53,466 bases of DNA, taken from positions 1,181-54,646 of the forward strand of contig JABDBQ010000015.1 in the NCBI GenBank assembly GCA_013288555.1, in the 5' to 3' direction. The notes beneath the pieces are model-generated. The model was not told the origin of the DNA and searched no databases. It saw nothing but the letters and a program-made list of their open reading frames with translations. This DNA is from Bacteroidota bacterium. Its GTDB lineage: Bacteria > Bacteroidota > Bacteroidia > CAILMK01. Below, piece after piece: positions 28,242 to 37,287 of this stretch. The translations under genes were made by a program, and so were the position numbers. Numbering within the stretch: the stretch's first letter is position 1; the number at the start of each line of letters is the position of its first letter.

Positions 28242-29987
28242 TTACTGTTTTTCCATCTCATAACCCGAGAAATAAACGTGTCCATTTGGCAATATCTTAA
28301 TAATTTCTCCACTTCTCCGATCCAAACCATCCATGGCAGCGTAAGTATCATCAAGTGCACTGAATGAAAAGATCGCTGTCTCTTTTGGACTGAATTTAAC
28401 TTTCACCCAAATCTTATTTCCATGAATAATAATCTGCTGTGGCATACCCTGCTGGTTCCCTTCACATGAATTCAAAAGTTTATACTTTCCTGCCATTTTC
28501 TTCCAGGTATCGGGCAATTTCGGTGCACTATCTTTAATTGCAACATATTCGCTACTGCCATTTCCGGTATTTATTTCTTTTAAATATATTTTCCCATTTA
28601 TTTTATCAAAACCCATGCCTAGCCCTTTGATCTTAAATGGATATAACAGTGCAATTTTAAGGGTTGCAGAATAGGTGCCGTTTTCCTGTTTTTTGAGTAC
28701 AAACCGCTGGCTACCCTGTATCATAAGCAGTTTATGATCATTTATTCTCCTTATCTTTAACATAACATCCTCACCCGTCGCGTAGTCTCCCGTTATTTCG
28801 CGAGTGGTCAGCTGTGAAGCCAGGTCAATTGGTTTTAATTTGCTTCCGGCAGGATGCAGTTTGACCCCCTTTTTATATTTCATCCATGCTTTAAAGACAT
28901 TGGCAAATCCGGCATTACAAAATGAATGTCCATTTTCAGAATTGGTCAGTAAGACCATCCCAAAATCCATTTTAGGGAAGACAAAATAAGCGGAATGAAA
29001 TGTGTGCGTATCACCACCATGACCTACGGCATCCCCATATAGGCTATCTTCCTTAAATTCCATAGGTAGTATAAAGGTAGCGTACCCATATTTTATGTCG
29101 TTTGGAATAATTGTCTGAGCTGTGTGATCTGTCTGCATTTCTGTTATTGAAGCCTGTGAAATGATTGGCGTTGTCTCATAAAAACCTTTATTCTGAATGG
29201 CTTTCATAAAATTACCCATATCCGAGGCAGAACAAAAGATAGCACCGGCAGCAATATCACGCATATATGGCTCAGCGGTCTGATCCGTATCGTTCAGATA
29301 TCCTTTCGAATACAAGGTATCATTTGGCCTGTCGAAAAAATCTGAGGATTTCATATCCATTTTTTGAAGGAAATTCTGACGGATGTAATCCATATATTTT
29401 ACACCTGAAACACGCTCCACAATACATCCGAGGATATCGTATCCTGAATTTGAATAGCTCCATTTCCAGTTTGTTTTATTTACCAGTTCTTCCTGGTTAA
29501 GATCGCCGATAATACCGTTCATATCCTGCTCTTTGTCACAGGCATCGTTATTCATAAACCCATCTGTTAAACCCGAAGTATGCGAAAGCAGGTTTCTGAT
29601 CTTCAAAATATCTCCGGTTTCTGAAACAGATTTAATTTTGAGTTCGGGGAGATAATAAGAAGCCGGTTTGTCGAGGTCAATTTTTCCTTCATCACGCAAT
29701 TTCATTATGGCCATTGCTGTAAATGTCTTGGTAATAGACCCAATACAGAACACAGTTTTTTCAGTTGCCTTAATTTTCTTGCGATTATCGGCATAGCCAT
29801 ATCCCCTGGCATAAACCATTTTACCATGATCTATTATTGCTATTGATGCGCCCACGATGTGCTTTTTGGTCATTTGGGCATTTATCACTGAGTCTATCTT
29901 ATGTGAAACACTGTCAGGTATTGTGTTAACCTGGCCAAAGCCTTTTGAAGCAACAAATAATAAAAGAAGGAAGAATAGCTTTTTCAT
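28242..29987 (-). CDS. Exported serine hydrolase of the beta-lactamase/class C PBP family
   Basis: 581 aa with a signal peptide (MKKLFFLLLLFVASKGFGQ). The penicillin-binding fold carries the nucleophile motif SITK (Ser84, Lys87), the YSN motif at 178-180, and HGGD (about 322) in the KTG position. This group includes D-aminopeptidases, esterases and cell-wall endopeptidases, and true beta-lactamase activity is unlikely. The C-terminal ~190 residues form a separate beta-rich domain common in this family (DUF3471/lipocalin-like). It is transcribed divergently from the LytS/LytTR pair, sharing a promoter region with repeated boxes. Confidence 0.9.
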   Translation of the reverse strand: MKKLFFLLLLFVASKGFGQVNTIPDSVSHKIDSVINAQMTKKHIVGASIAIIDHGKMVYARGYGYADNRKKIKATEKTVFCIGSITKTFTAMAIMKLRDEGKIDLDKPASYYLPELKIKSVSETGDILKIRNLLSHTSGLTDGFMNNDACDKEQDMNGIIGDLNQEELVNKTNWKWSYSNSGYDILGCIVERVSGVKYMDYIRQNFLQKMDMKSSDFFDRPNDTLYSKGYLNDTDQTAEPYMRDIAAGAIFCSASDMGNFMKAIQNKGFYETTPIISQASITEMQTDHTAQTIIPNDIKYGYATFILPMEFKEDSLYGDAVGHGGDTHTFHSAYFVFPKMDFGMVLLTNSENGHSFCNAGFANVFKAWMKYKKGVKLHPAGSKLKPIDLASQLTTREITGDYATGEDVMLKIRRINDHKLLMIQGSQRFVLKKQENGTYSATLKIALLYPFKIKGLGMGFDKINGKIYLKEINTGNGSSEYVAIKDSAPKLPDTWKKMAGKYKLLNSCEGNQQGMPQQIIIHGNKIWVKVKFSPKETAIFSFSALDDTYAAMDGLDRRSGEIIKILPNGHVYFSGYEMEKQ

Positions 29988-30077
29988 TTTTTTTCAGATT
30001 TTTTGGGTTCAAATAATGATGCAAAGGAATAGTATCCCTGAAAGCTCGTAAATTATATTAGACGAAGAGGTCCAATT

Positions 30078-30160
30078 TTTCGACGACTTTTTAAAAATGA
30101 CCTGAATTATCATTTCGTCGAAAAATAAGATGTTTTCGTCGAAGACATGGTTTCGACAAA
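30078..30160 (+). promoter_or_regulatory. Array of TTTCGTCGAA boxes, probable LytTR operator
   Basis: Two exact boxes, TTTCGTCGAA at 30113-30122 and 30134-30143, start 21 bp apart; TTTCGACGAC (30078) and TTTCGACAAA (30151) are degenerate copies, and GACGAAG at 30061 is a further reversed half. LytTR regulators bind pairs of ~9-bp direct repeats about 21 bp apart, so the array is a candidate site for the adjacent LytTR protein. Confidence 0.65.
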
Positions 30161-30197
30161 ATAAATTAGACTTTTCTTTGTATAGAAAATCAAGTGT

Positions 30198-31304
30198 ATG
30201 CAAAAGCTTAAAAAAATTAGAGATCAACTTTTCAGGATATTCTGGAGCAGGCTGGGGCGCAACCTGATCTTCTGGATTTTTTTTATTGGCGAATGGCTCT
30301 ATAATGTTCCGATTCCTAAGACGGATCATCCTGAAAGATATATCCTTTTCAGGACCATCATGTTTGGTTTAATGATCATCTATTCTTACACAAATAACCT
30401 GTTTCTTATACCTAAGTTACTTGTAAAAAAGAAATACTGGTTCTATTTCTTCTCAGTAATAATACTCACTTATGCCATCGCATTTGCCATTGACATTTCA
30501 TTCGATACCATGATGTTAATGTTCCCGGGTATGAAGATTGAGGATGTCAGTTTTATTACAACAGACGTACCTCTTGGTTATACCTGGAAAGCGCTGAGTG
30601 AAGGCACCTTAAACTATTTTTATTTCATGGTGGAATGGATCGCCACATTTACCATGGCCTGGTATATGTCAGAATTCGCCAAACAGCAAAAATCAATTGA
30701 GCAAGCCCGGAAAAAGCAAATGGAAGCAGAACTCAACTTCCTGAAAAGCCAGATGAATCCCCATTTCTTATTTAATACTTTAAATAACTTATACGGTCTG
30801 GCGCTCAATAAGTCAGAGAATACCCCGGAAATTATCCTGAAACTATCTTCTATTCTCAGGTACCTCCTATATGATTCTGTGGCAGAAAAAGTGGACTTTG
30901 AAAAAGAAAAAGAAGTGATGGAAGCCTATATTTCACTTGAACTATTGCGCCTTAAACAAGTTGACCATCTTGAAATTGACATATCTTCTGACACGGGGAA
31001 ACCCGTTCCCCCTCTATTATGGTTACCCATACTTGAAAATATTTTCAAACACGCCACAAGGGTTATTGCAAACAGTTATTATATCGAATACAAATACAAA
31101 GTCTCTGAAAATTCCATCCATATCTTCTCTAAAAACAACTATAAACAAGCTACAAATGATCTTTCTACAACCGGAAAAAATGGAGGAATCGGGTTGCAGA
31201 ATCTTGAAAAAAGGTTAACCCTGCTCTACCCCAACAAATTCAGTTTAAAAAACTGGGGGGATGCAGATTATTATCATACTGAAATGAATATCAACCTGGT
31301 ATAG
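30198..31304 (+). CDS. LytS-type sensor histidine kinase
   Basis: 368 aa. Four hydrophobic segments (about 22-38, 50-70, 80-105, 140-158) form the membrane sensor. A short coiled linker (EFAKQQKSIEQARKKQMEAE) leads to the His_kinase (PF06580) box QMNPHFLFNTLNNLYG with the phospho-accepting His at 189, then a HATPase-like domain with LPILENIFKHA and NGGIGLQNLEKRL. There is no separate extracellular sensor domain, so the signal is probably sensed in or at the membrane. It pairs with the LytTR regulator 1 bp downstream. Confidence 0.94.
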   Translation: MQKLKKIRDQLFRIFWSRLGRNLIFWIFFIGEWLYNVPIPKTDHPERYILFRTIMFGLMIIYSYTNNLFLIPKLLVKKKYWFYFFSVIILTYAIAFAIDISFDTMMLMFPGMKIEDVSFITTDVPLGYTWKALSEGTLNYFYFMVEWIATFTMAWYMSEFAKQQKSIEQARKKQMEAELNFLKSQMNPHFLFNTLNNLYGLALNKSENTPEIILKLSSILRYLLYDSVAEKVDFEKEKEVMEAYISLELLRLKQVDHLEIDISSDTGKPVPPLLWLPILENIFKHATRVIANSYYIEYKYKVSENSIHIFSKNNYKQATNDLSTTGKNGGIGLQNLEKRLTLLYPNKFSLKNWGDADYYHTEMNINLV

Positions 31305-31305
31305 C

Positions 31306-32028
31306 ATGAAAAAAATAAGGACATTAATAGTTGATGATGAGCCTATTGCGCAACAGATACTTGAAACATACCTGTTAAAGAGCCCGGATTTTGAAATGAT
31401 TGCCAAATGCGGGAATGCACTTGAAGCATTTAACATGATTAATAAAGAACCGATTGACCTGATGCTCCTGGATATCAATATGCCTGAAATAAGTGGGATG
31501 CATTTTTTAAAGAGCCTTAAAAATCCGCCATTGGTCATTTTTACAACCGCTTATTCAGAATTTGCCGCAGAAAGCTATGACCACAATGCCATAGATTATC
31601 TCCTGAAACCGATCTCTTTTGAAAGATTTACGAAAGCCCTGGATAAGGTTATTAAAAACCTTCAGGTTCCTGTTACGGACCAAAAAATGGACCCCAATTC
31701 TGACGATACCCTTTTTTTTAAATCAGAAGGCAAACTTGTACGGATTGATCTTGCCCAGCTATGGCTTGCAGAGGGTTTGAAAGATTATGTTGTTTTGAGA
31801 ATTAATGATTCCAAAATAATAGTACACACCACCATGAAAAACCTGCAGGATTTGTTGGTGAATCATTCCCGGTTTATAAGGGTACACAAATCCTATATTA
31901 TTAATATCCAGTATGTATCTGAATTGGATAGGAATACTATAAAGATTAAAAATCAGGAAATCCCAATTGGAAGTACCTATAGAGAAGACGTTGAGAAGAT
32001 TTTGAGGGGATTGCGTGTTGGAAATTAA
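31306..32028 (+). CDS. LytTR-family response regulator
   Basis: 240 aa. A receiver domain (1-120) has the acidic pair DDEP at 10-13, the phosphorylated Asp56 in LLDINMP, and the Lys of LKP near 105. A LytTR DNA-binding domain (about 138-240; GLKDYVVLRINDSK, RFIRVHKSYIINIQYV) follows. It is phosphorylated by the adjacent LytS kinase. The box array before the kinase gene is the likely target and suggests autoregulation. Confidence 0.95.
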   Translation: MKKIRTLIVDDEPIAQQILETYLLKSPDFEMIAKCGNALEAFNMINKEPIDLMLLDINMPEISGMHFLKSLKNPPLVIFTTAYSEFAAESYDHNAIDYLLKPISFERFTKALDKVIKNLQVPVTDQKMDPNSDDTLFFKSEGKLVRIDLAQLWLAEGLKDYVVLRINDSKIIVHTTMKNLQDLLVNHSRFIRVHKSYIINIQYVSELDRNTIKIKNQEIPIGSTYREDVEKILRGLRVGN

Positions 32029-32052
32029 TATTTAATTTCTTTTCTGACCAGC

Positions 32053-32622
32053 TCACTTTGAATTCAATTTATCATATAAAGCATTTACAACTTCATCAGT
32101 CCTCTCGTAATCATGTTCAATGGAGAGATTGTCATAAGTCAGCGTTTTTGCACGCTTATACAGATCTGAAAGTAAGGGTTTTGTTTTGATATAATAATCA
32201 TCAAATTCTGTTTGTGAAATTTTTTGGTCGACAACCTTTTGTTTAATGGCATCCACAGATTTCCTGTACACAGACTGGTCATATTCCATTACGGGGTAAT
32301 TCTTCAATAATTGAGAATAGTTTTTCTCAATTCCTTCAAATCTCAAAACGGATTCGCTGGTATCTCCATCATTAATCTGGGGCATTTTAGAATGGATCAG
32401 GTTAAGCTTTACAATCATACTGTCATCACGCAGTTTAAAGACATTCTCATCCAGGATCAACTGGTTGTCAATTCCAGTGATAAGTTGCTCAAGGCTATCT
32501 GCTTTCTGCACATTATTTGTGTTATCAAATGGCCTTCGGCAACCTGCACTCAAGATGATCACAAAACAAACCAATCCCGCAAAAATTGACAAACGCTGTA
32601 TTCTCATTAAACCTGTTTTCAT
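32053..32622 (-). CDS. Helical lipoprotein of unknown function
   Basis: 189 aa from the ATG at 32622, which follows a purine-rich AGAGAGAAA ribosome-binding site. The hydrophobic segment ends in the lipobox ILSAGC. The mature protein is charged and helical (SLEQLITGIDNQLILDENVF, VSDLYK-like heptads) and is not recognised. It converges with the LytTR regulator gene. It may be a periplasmic or outer-membrane lipoprotein. Confidence 0.7.
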   Translation of the reverse strand: MKTGLMRIQRLSIFAGLVCFVIILSAGCRRPFDNTNNVQKADSLEQLITGIDNQLILDENVFKLRDDSMIVKLNLIHSKMPQINDGDTSESVLRFEGIEKNYSQLLKNYPVMEYDQSVYRKSVDAIKQKVVDQKISQTEFDDYYIKTKPLLSDLYKRAKTLTYDNLSIEHDYERTDEVVNALYDKLNSK

Positions 32623-32648
32623 TTTCTCTCTTTCTTCATTCGCTCTCT

Positions 32649-32745
32649 CGAGGGGCTGCACCCCTCGCTGATATATTGTGCCCTTTCAGGGCTATCGCTC
32701 TCTGTACTACTCTCCCCTTTTTCGGTCCCTGAGCTTGTCTAAGGG
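32649..32745. repeat. Cluster of three short hairpins, REP-like
   Basis: CGAGGGG-CTGCA-CCCCTCG (32649-32667), GCCCT-TTC-AGGGC (32680-32692), and the imperfect CCCTGAGCTTGTCTAAGGG (about 32727-32745), a wording common as a dispersed repeat in many bacteria. CGCTCTC words fill the spaces. It lies between rnhA and the lipoprotein gene. Confidence 0.7.
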
Positions 32746-32771
32746 TCGCTCTCCTTTCTCGCTCTTCGCTC

Positions 32772-33236
32772 TCATTCCCCCCATCCCTTCTCGTAGCCTT
32801 CATCTACAAAATCAGGATTTCGTGCGGCCGTAGTAGCCAATACATCACATCGTTCATTCTGAAAATGCCCGGCATGTCCTCGGACCCAATGCATTTTTAT
32901 TTTATAATTAGGATAAAGCCTTAAGAATATGATCCACAGATCTTTATTTTTCTTTCCTTTAAACCCCGTTTTGTTCCAGTTGAAAACCCATCCCTTGGAG
33001 ATGGCATCTACTACATATTTTGAGTCTGAAAATATTTCTACCGGTATTTCGGGGTTTTTAATTGCCTTAAGCCCCTCAATCACAGCCGTTAACTCCATTC
33101 TGTTATTTGTTGTTAACCTATATCCCGCTGATATTTCCTTTTCATGTTTTCCATAAACCAGGATCGCTCCAAAACCTCCAGGTCCTGGATTGCCTGTTGA
33201 TGCGCCATCTGTGTATAATTGAATTGCTCCTGCCAT
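32772..33236 (-). CDS. rnhA: Ribonuclease HI
   Basis: 154 aa, the usual length. It cuts the RNA strand of RNA-DNA hybrids in the cytoplasm. The acidic catalytic set is complete: Asp10 in YTDGAS, Glu48 in NRMELTA, Asp71 in FSDSKYVV, and Asp131 in NERCDVLA, with His121/His124 in RGHAGH. It lies 14 bp after the DUF502 gene in the same direction. Confidence 0.96.
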   Translation of the reverse strand: MAGAIQLYTDGASTGNPGPGGFGAILVYGKHEKEISAGYRLTTNNRMELTAVIEGLKAIKNPEIPVEIFSDSKYVVDAISKGWVFNWNKTGFKGKKNKDLWIIFLRLYPNYKIKMHWVRGHAGHFQNERCDVLATTAARNPDFVDEGYEKGWGE

Positions 33237-33250
33237 TATTATTATTATTT

Positions 33251-33832
33251 CTAATCCATCAAACCGGTAACGCCTCCGGAGACAATAAATTTCATGGCTT
33301 CGGTTGCATTAATGTCAAGTATTGTAATCTGCGATTGATTGACGATCAATACCCTGCCCGACAAGGCATAAGAATAAGGACAATATACAGCTACTTTATC
33401 TTTGATTCCTAAGGATTCCAGGTCTTTCCTTGTTATAAAACCCATCATTTGTGTTCCGATAGTATCAGTGGTAATCAATACGGGTTCATTAAATTTCTTT
33501 TTTTCACCTACAAATGCGTCAATCAGATCTTTTAAAGATGAATATATTATTTTTACCAGTGGTGTACGTGTCAGAAGTTCATCGAGCCAGCCGAAAAGGG
33601 TTTTTCCAATAAAACCGCTGAATATAATTCCTATTAGCGTAATACCCACTAAAACCAAAACAAGTCCTAGTCCGGGAATGACTACCTGCGGAAAAACGGA
33701 ATAGATAATCTGATCAACCCAGTTTATAGCTCCCACAATCATCAATACGGTAAGACCAACAGGAAGCAAAACGGCCACCCCTCTCAGGAAATAACCGATG
33801 ATCCGTGATGCAAATGATTTTTTTGGATTCAT
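33251..33832 (-). CDS. DUF502 membrane protein
   Basis: 193 aa. Two transmembrane segments (about 9-36 and 50-72: FLRGVAVLLPVGLTVLMIVG, LGLVLVLVGITLIGIIFSG) are followed by a soluble domain with TPLVKIIYSSLKDLID, GFITRKDLE and VYCPYSYALSGRV, the usual DUF502 arrangement. Such proteins are widespread in bacteria and their role is unknown. It is probably transcribed with purD and rnhA. Confidence 0.88.
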   Translation of the reverse strand: MNPKKSFASRIIGYFLRGVAVLLPVGLTVLMIVGAINWVDQIIYSVFPQVVIPGLGLVLVLVGITLIGIIFSGFIGKTLFGWLDELLTRTPLVKIIYSSLKDLIDAFVGEKKKFNEPVLITTDTIGTQMMGFITRKDLESLGIKDKVAVYCPYSYALSGRVLIVNQSQITILDINATEAMKFIVSGGVTGLMD

Positions 33833-33890
33833 GAGAAATAAAATTAAAAAATTGAAAGATTAAAAGATTTAAAAATTGGCCCATGATATT

Positions 33891-35177
33891 TTATCCATTT
33901 CCAAGTACATCTTTTCCAATATCCTTCCGGTAAGTCATGTTTTTAAAAGTTAAGAGCTTAATATTTTCGTAACTTCCTTCCAATGCGTCTTCCAAACTAT
34001 CTGCCAAAGTAGTTACAGCCAGCACTCGTCCTCCCGAAGTTAAAACTTCATGATCAGCACCATTTTTAGTACCTGCATGAAACACGATGCTATTTTGAAT
34101 CTGGTTCAATCCTTCTATTTTAAATCCAGTATTATAATCTCCCGGATATCCTTCAGATACGGCAATTACAGAGGCAGCAGATTCATGAGTAATTTTTATG
34201 GTCGTATCCTCAAGCGAACCATTTGCTACCTGGAGCAATTGAGGAACAATATCGGATATAATTCTCGGAAAAACGACCTGGGTTTCGGGGTCTCCTAACC
34301 TTGCATTGTACTCTATCACAAATGGATCGCCATTCACTTTGATCAATCCAAAAAATATAAATCCCTGGAAAATAATATTTTCATTTCGGAGTCCTGCAAG
34401 CGTGGGTTCAATGATGCGTTCTGTTACTTTTTTCATGAAAACAGAATCAGCAAAAGGAACCGGAGAAATAGACCCCATTCCTCCTGTATTAGGTCCGGTA
34501 TCACCCTCTCCTATTCTTTTATAATCTTTGGCTTCGGGCAGGAGGATATATTTATTCCCATCTGTCAAAATGAAAACCGAAAGCTCAATTCCACTTAGAA
34601 ATTGCTCCACCACGATCTTATCCCCCGCAGATCCAAACTTGTGATCGCCCCATATTTCATCAACAAACTGAATGGCTTCTTCCGCAGTTGTGCACACGGC
34701 AACACCTTTACCGGCTGCCAATCCGTCAGCCTTTATGACAACAGGTAGATTATGGTTATGAATATAATTATAAGCTTCTTCTTTTTCATTTATAGAAAAG
34801 GACCTGTATAAAGCGGTTGGAATGTTATGCCGCATCATAAAAGCCTTGGCAAAATCTTTACTGCTTTCAAGTTGCGCCGCTTTGGCGTTGGGGCCAAGAA
34901 TTGGAATATTAGATATTTCAGAATCTTTCTTAAAATAATCAACGATACCGAGAGCCAATGGATCATCAGGTCCAACAATCACGAAATCAATATGTTCTGC
35001 CAGTACAGCTTCCTTTATTCCTTCAAAATCAAGTGCTTTTACGGGTATATTTTTGCCCAAAGCAAAGGTCCCTGCATTCCCGGGTGTAAAAAAAAGACTT
35101 TTGCAAAGCGGACTCTGTTTTACTTTCCAGGCAATGGCATGTTCCCTGCCTCCTGATCCGATAATAAGTATATTCAT
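33891..35177 (-). CDS. purD: Phosphoribosylamine-glycine ligase
   Basis: 428 aa from the ATG at 35177, giving the standard start MNILIIGSGGREHA; 13 residues upstream in frame are not conserved in kind. It joins 5-phosphoribosylamine and glycine with ATP in the second step of purine synthesis. The ATP-grasp domain is clear: NLPVVIKADGLAAGKGV, then GDTGPNTGGMGSISPVP and EYNARLGDPETQ. No other purine genes are nearby. Confidence 0.97.
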   Translation of the reverse strand: MNILIIGSGGREHAIAWKVKQSPLCKSLFFTPGNAGTFALGKNIPVKALDFEGIKEAVLAEHIDFVIVGPDDPLALGIVDYFKKDSEISNIPILGPNAKAAQLESSKDFAKAFMMRHNIPTALYRSFSINEKEEAYNYIHNHNLPVVIKADGLAAGKGVAVCTTAEEAIQFVDEIWGDHKFGSAGDKIVVEQFLSGIELSVFILTDGNKYILLPEAKDYKRIGEGDTGPNTGGMGSISPVPFADSVFMKKVTERIIEPTLAGLRNENIIFQGFIFFGLIKVNGDPFVIEYNARLGDPETQVVFPRIISDIVPQLLQVANGSLEDTTIKITHESAASVIAVSEGYPGDYNTGFKIEGLNQIQNSIVFHAGTKNGADHEVLTSGGRVLAVTTLADSLEDALEGSYENIKLLTFKNMTYRKDIGKDVLGNG

Positions 35178-35274
35178 GATATGAATTAAAGCTACAAAAT
35201 TACAGATAATAAGCAAAGAGCAATTCTGTCTTATTAAACACTTCTGAAGTTTGTGTCATTAATCTTTACATTCA

Positions 35275-37041
35275 TCATTCTTTTACAAATTTTATTCTGT
35301 CTATTTCCTTTTCACCCAGGAGATTGAGAATATAAATGCCGGGATCAAGGTTTTCGATATTTATAATTGGGTTTGATTGTGAATATTGGGAAACTATCAT
35401 CTGCTTTCCTGTTATGTCTGTAATCGTTATCAAATAAATTTTCTCCTCATTTCCAGTGAATTTCAAATTCAAATATGATTCTGCGGGATTTGGATAAATA
35501 CTCATTATGTTTGACATGTTTTGATGATTTTGTATGGCGTTAATTACGCTTGTAGTATCTGTATTTACAATTTTACCTGTATATAAATCAACCCAGCTAA
35601 GCGCCTCGAGAGTGGTATCATCCCACGGAAATTCTCCATCACCTGACCACCCGGTAAAATACACTCCTCCAACAGAAGGTGTTAATGATATATTTCCGGG
35701 ACTTGATGGTGATGTATCATCGAAGCCAATATTATCAAGCGTATCAATCCAGTTTTCATGCCCCAGTTGGTTAAAGGCTGCAATACATTTCCAAGCCTGC
35801 CCTGAGAATCCACCACTTTCGTAATTCTGATATGAAAGATAAATGATATTATCCGGCCCTACAACAATTTCGCAACTCTGAAAGTCAACTCCGTGAAAAC
35901 TATAAAAGCTATCCCATGAGAGATAACGAAATTGAGCATCCCATATAGCCTTGCCACTTGAATCCGCTTTAACTAGAGCATAGTAAAAAAAAGTGCTGTC
36001 TAAGGACGGATTTTGATAAATATCTCTTTTACTGGCATATACAGGATAATATAGATTACCTCCTACGTCAGTTGCTATAATTGTATAGCTTGTATAAAAG
36101 TCTTTATAGAAAGAGGTTTTTTTTAACCATGAAATATTTCCTGATGGGTTTAATTTCACAAGATAGGTCCGATAATAAAAGCTATCAGGGCAAAGTTCAT
36201 TGTCTATATAGCTGGTATCCGAAATTTGAATATCCTGATAAATAAAACCGGAAACATCTGAGGTTAGGCAAAGAAAATCAGTGAACATGTTGAAAGAGGT
36301 AAAAGGCTTTGCCCATTTTATATTCCCTTGTGAATCAAGGGTAGCAATAAACCCTGTATTATTCATGGGGCCTTTCGCCAATGTTACTCCTCCCAAATTT
36401 GCACTATTCCCTTTAAACATAGCACTGAAGCAAATGCCTTTATTTATCCATGGAGATAGTTCTTGTAAGATAATGGAGTTGCTGAATTCTTTTACCCATT
36501 TAATGTTGCCGGCAGTATCTATCCTTAATATAAAGGTCTGATTACTGTCAATTAAAATATTGCCTACCCGTAATGGCCCGCCCGTAAATCCGGCAATTGT
36601 GATATTATCGTTACCGTCCGATACAACCGATACAAAATTCAAATAGTTAAGTCCATAATTAGCATTATTATTTATGGTATTGAACAGTAATCCTCCAGAT
36701 GAATTTAACGCCCACCTGAACTTTCCTTTGGAATTATAACTTACAAGACAACCGACCACTTTTTTTGATGAATCAATAATACTGTCATTTGGTGAAAGCT
36801 TGAGCCCATAATTGTAATTACATATGATATAAACATTGTTGTTTTTGTCTGTACAAATCTGCTTTCCCTCCAGGTTTTGAGTAGCATGAATCGTATTTTT
36901 CCATACTATTTTTTGCGCAAAAACAATTTGAAAGTTAACACAGATAAGTATATTGAGAGAAATACAGAATTTAAGTAATGAATTTTGCACAGATATGGAT
37001 TTTCTATTAACAAATCTAGTGATTTTTAAATCAACGCTCAT
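35275..37041 (-). CDS. Secreted repeat protein with T9SS type A sorting domain
   Basis: 588 aa. The signal peptide follows a 20-residue basic lead (LLKFCISLNILICVNFQIVFAQ). The main part has repeats of about 45-50 residues with G-x-I-x-W cores (GNIKWVKEF, GNIKWAKPF, GNISWLKK, GKAIWDAQF), a beta-propeller pattern like SBBP/WD-type repeats in Bacteroidota. Residues from about 510 (IYPNPAESYL to RIKFVKE) are the T9SS type A sorting domain. The role is probably structural or adhesive at the surface. Confidence 0.85.
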   Translation of the reverse strand: MSVDLKITRFVNRKSISVQNSLLKFCISLNILICVNFQIVFAQKIVWKNTIHATQNLEGKQICTDKNNNVYIICNYNYGLKLSPNDSIIDSSKKVVGCLVSYNSKGKFRWALNSSGGLLFNTINNNANYGLNYLNFVSVVSDGNDNITIAGFTGGPLRVGNILIDSNQTFILRIDTAGNIKWVKEFSNSIILQELSPWINKGICFSAMFKGNSANLGGVTLAKGPMNNTGFIATLDSQGNIKWAKPFTSFNMFTDFLCLTSDVSGFIYQDIQISDTSYIDNELCPDSFYYRTYLVKLNPSGNISWLKKTSFYKDFYTSYTIIATDVGGNLYYPVYASKRDIYQNPSLDSTFFYYALVKADSSGKAIWDAQFRYLSWDSFYSFHGVDFQSCEIVVGPDNIIYLSYQNYESGGFSGQAWKCIAAFNQLGHENWIDTLDNIGFDDTSPSSPGNISLTPSVGGVYFTGWSGDGEFPWDDTTLEALSWVDLYTGKIVNTDTTSVINAIQNHQNMSNIMSIYPNPAESYLNLKFTGNEEKIYLITITDITGKQMIVSQYSQSNPIINIENLDPGIYILNLLGEKEIDRIKFVKE

Positions 37042-37206
37042 AGGTTTTAAATCCTATTCCGATGCTTAAATCGGGTCAAAACTTGATTTGTATTCCATCT
37101 GACACTTAACTGACAAAAAGGCTTTGTCAATTGATGCCTGACTATTCTCAGACCACTTATCCCTTACCACTTACCCCTTTCCCCTGATTTTCCGCCATTT
37201 TTTCCC

Positions 37207-37214
37207 TACTTTTG
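37207..37214 (+). promoter_or_regulatory. -7 element (TACTTTTG) for secA
   Basis: TACTTTTG fits TAnnTTTG and lies 73 bases before the secA ATG. The leader holds a small stem, ATTGC-5-GCAAT. Confidence 0.5.
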
Positions 37215-37287
37215 CCTTGGCAAAGTTATTGCAAGCCGCAATGACCACAACTTGTTTTTTGAATTTAATATTTTTAGATAGATATAT

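Noticed and set aside
28242-29987. Beta-lactamase resistance gene
   Set aside because: SITK, YSN and HGG plus the extra C-terminal domain fit the broad serine hydrolase family, not a dedicated resistance enzyme.
30061-30160. CRISPR-like repeat array
   Set aside because: Units are about 10 bp, only two are exact, and spacers are 11 bp or irregular; an operator array fits better.
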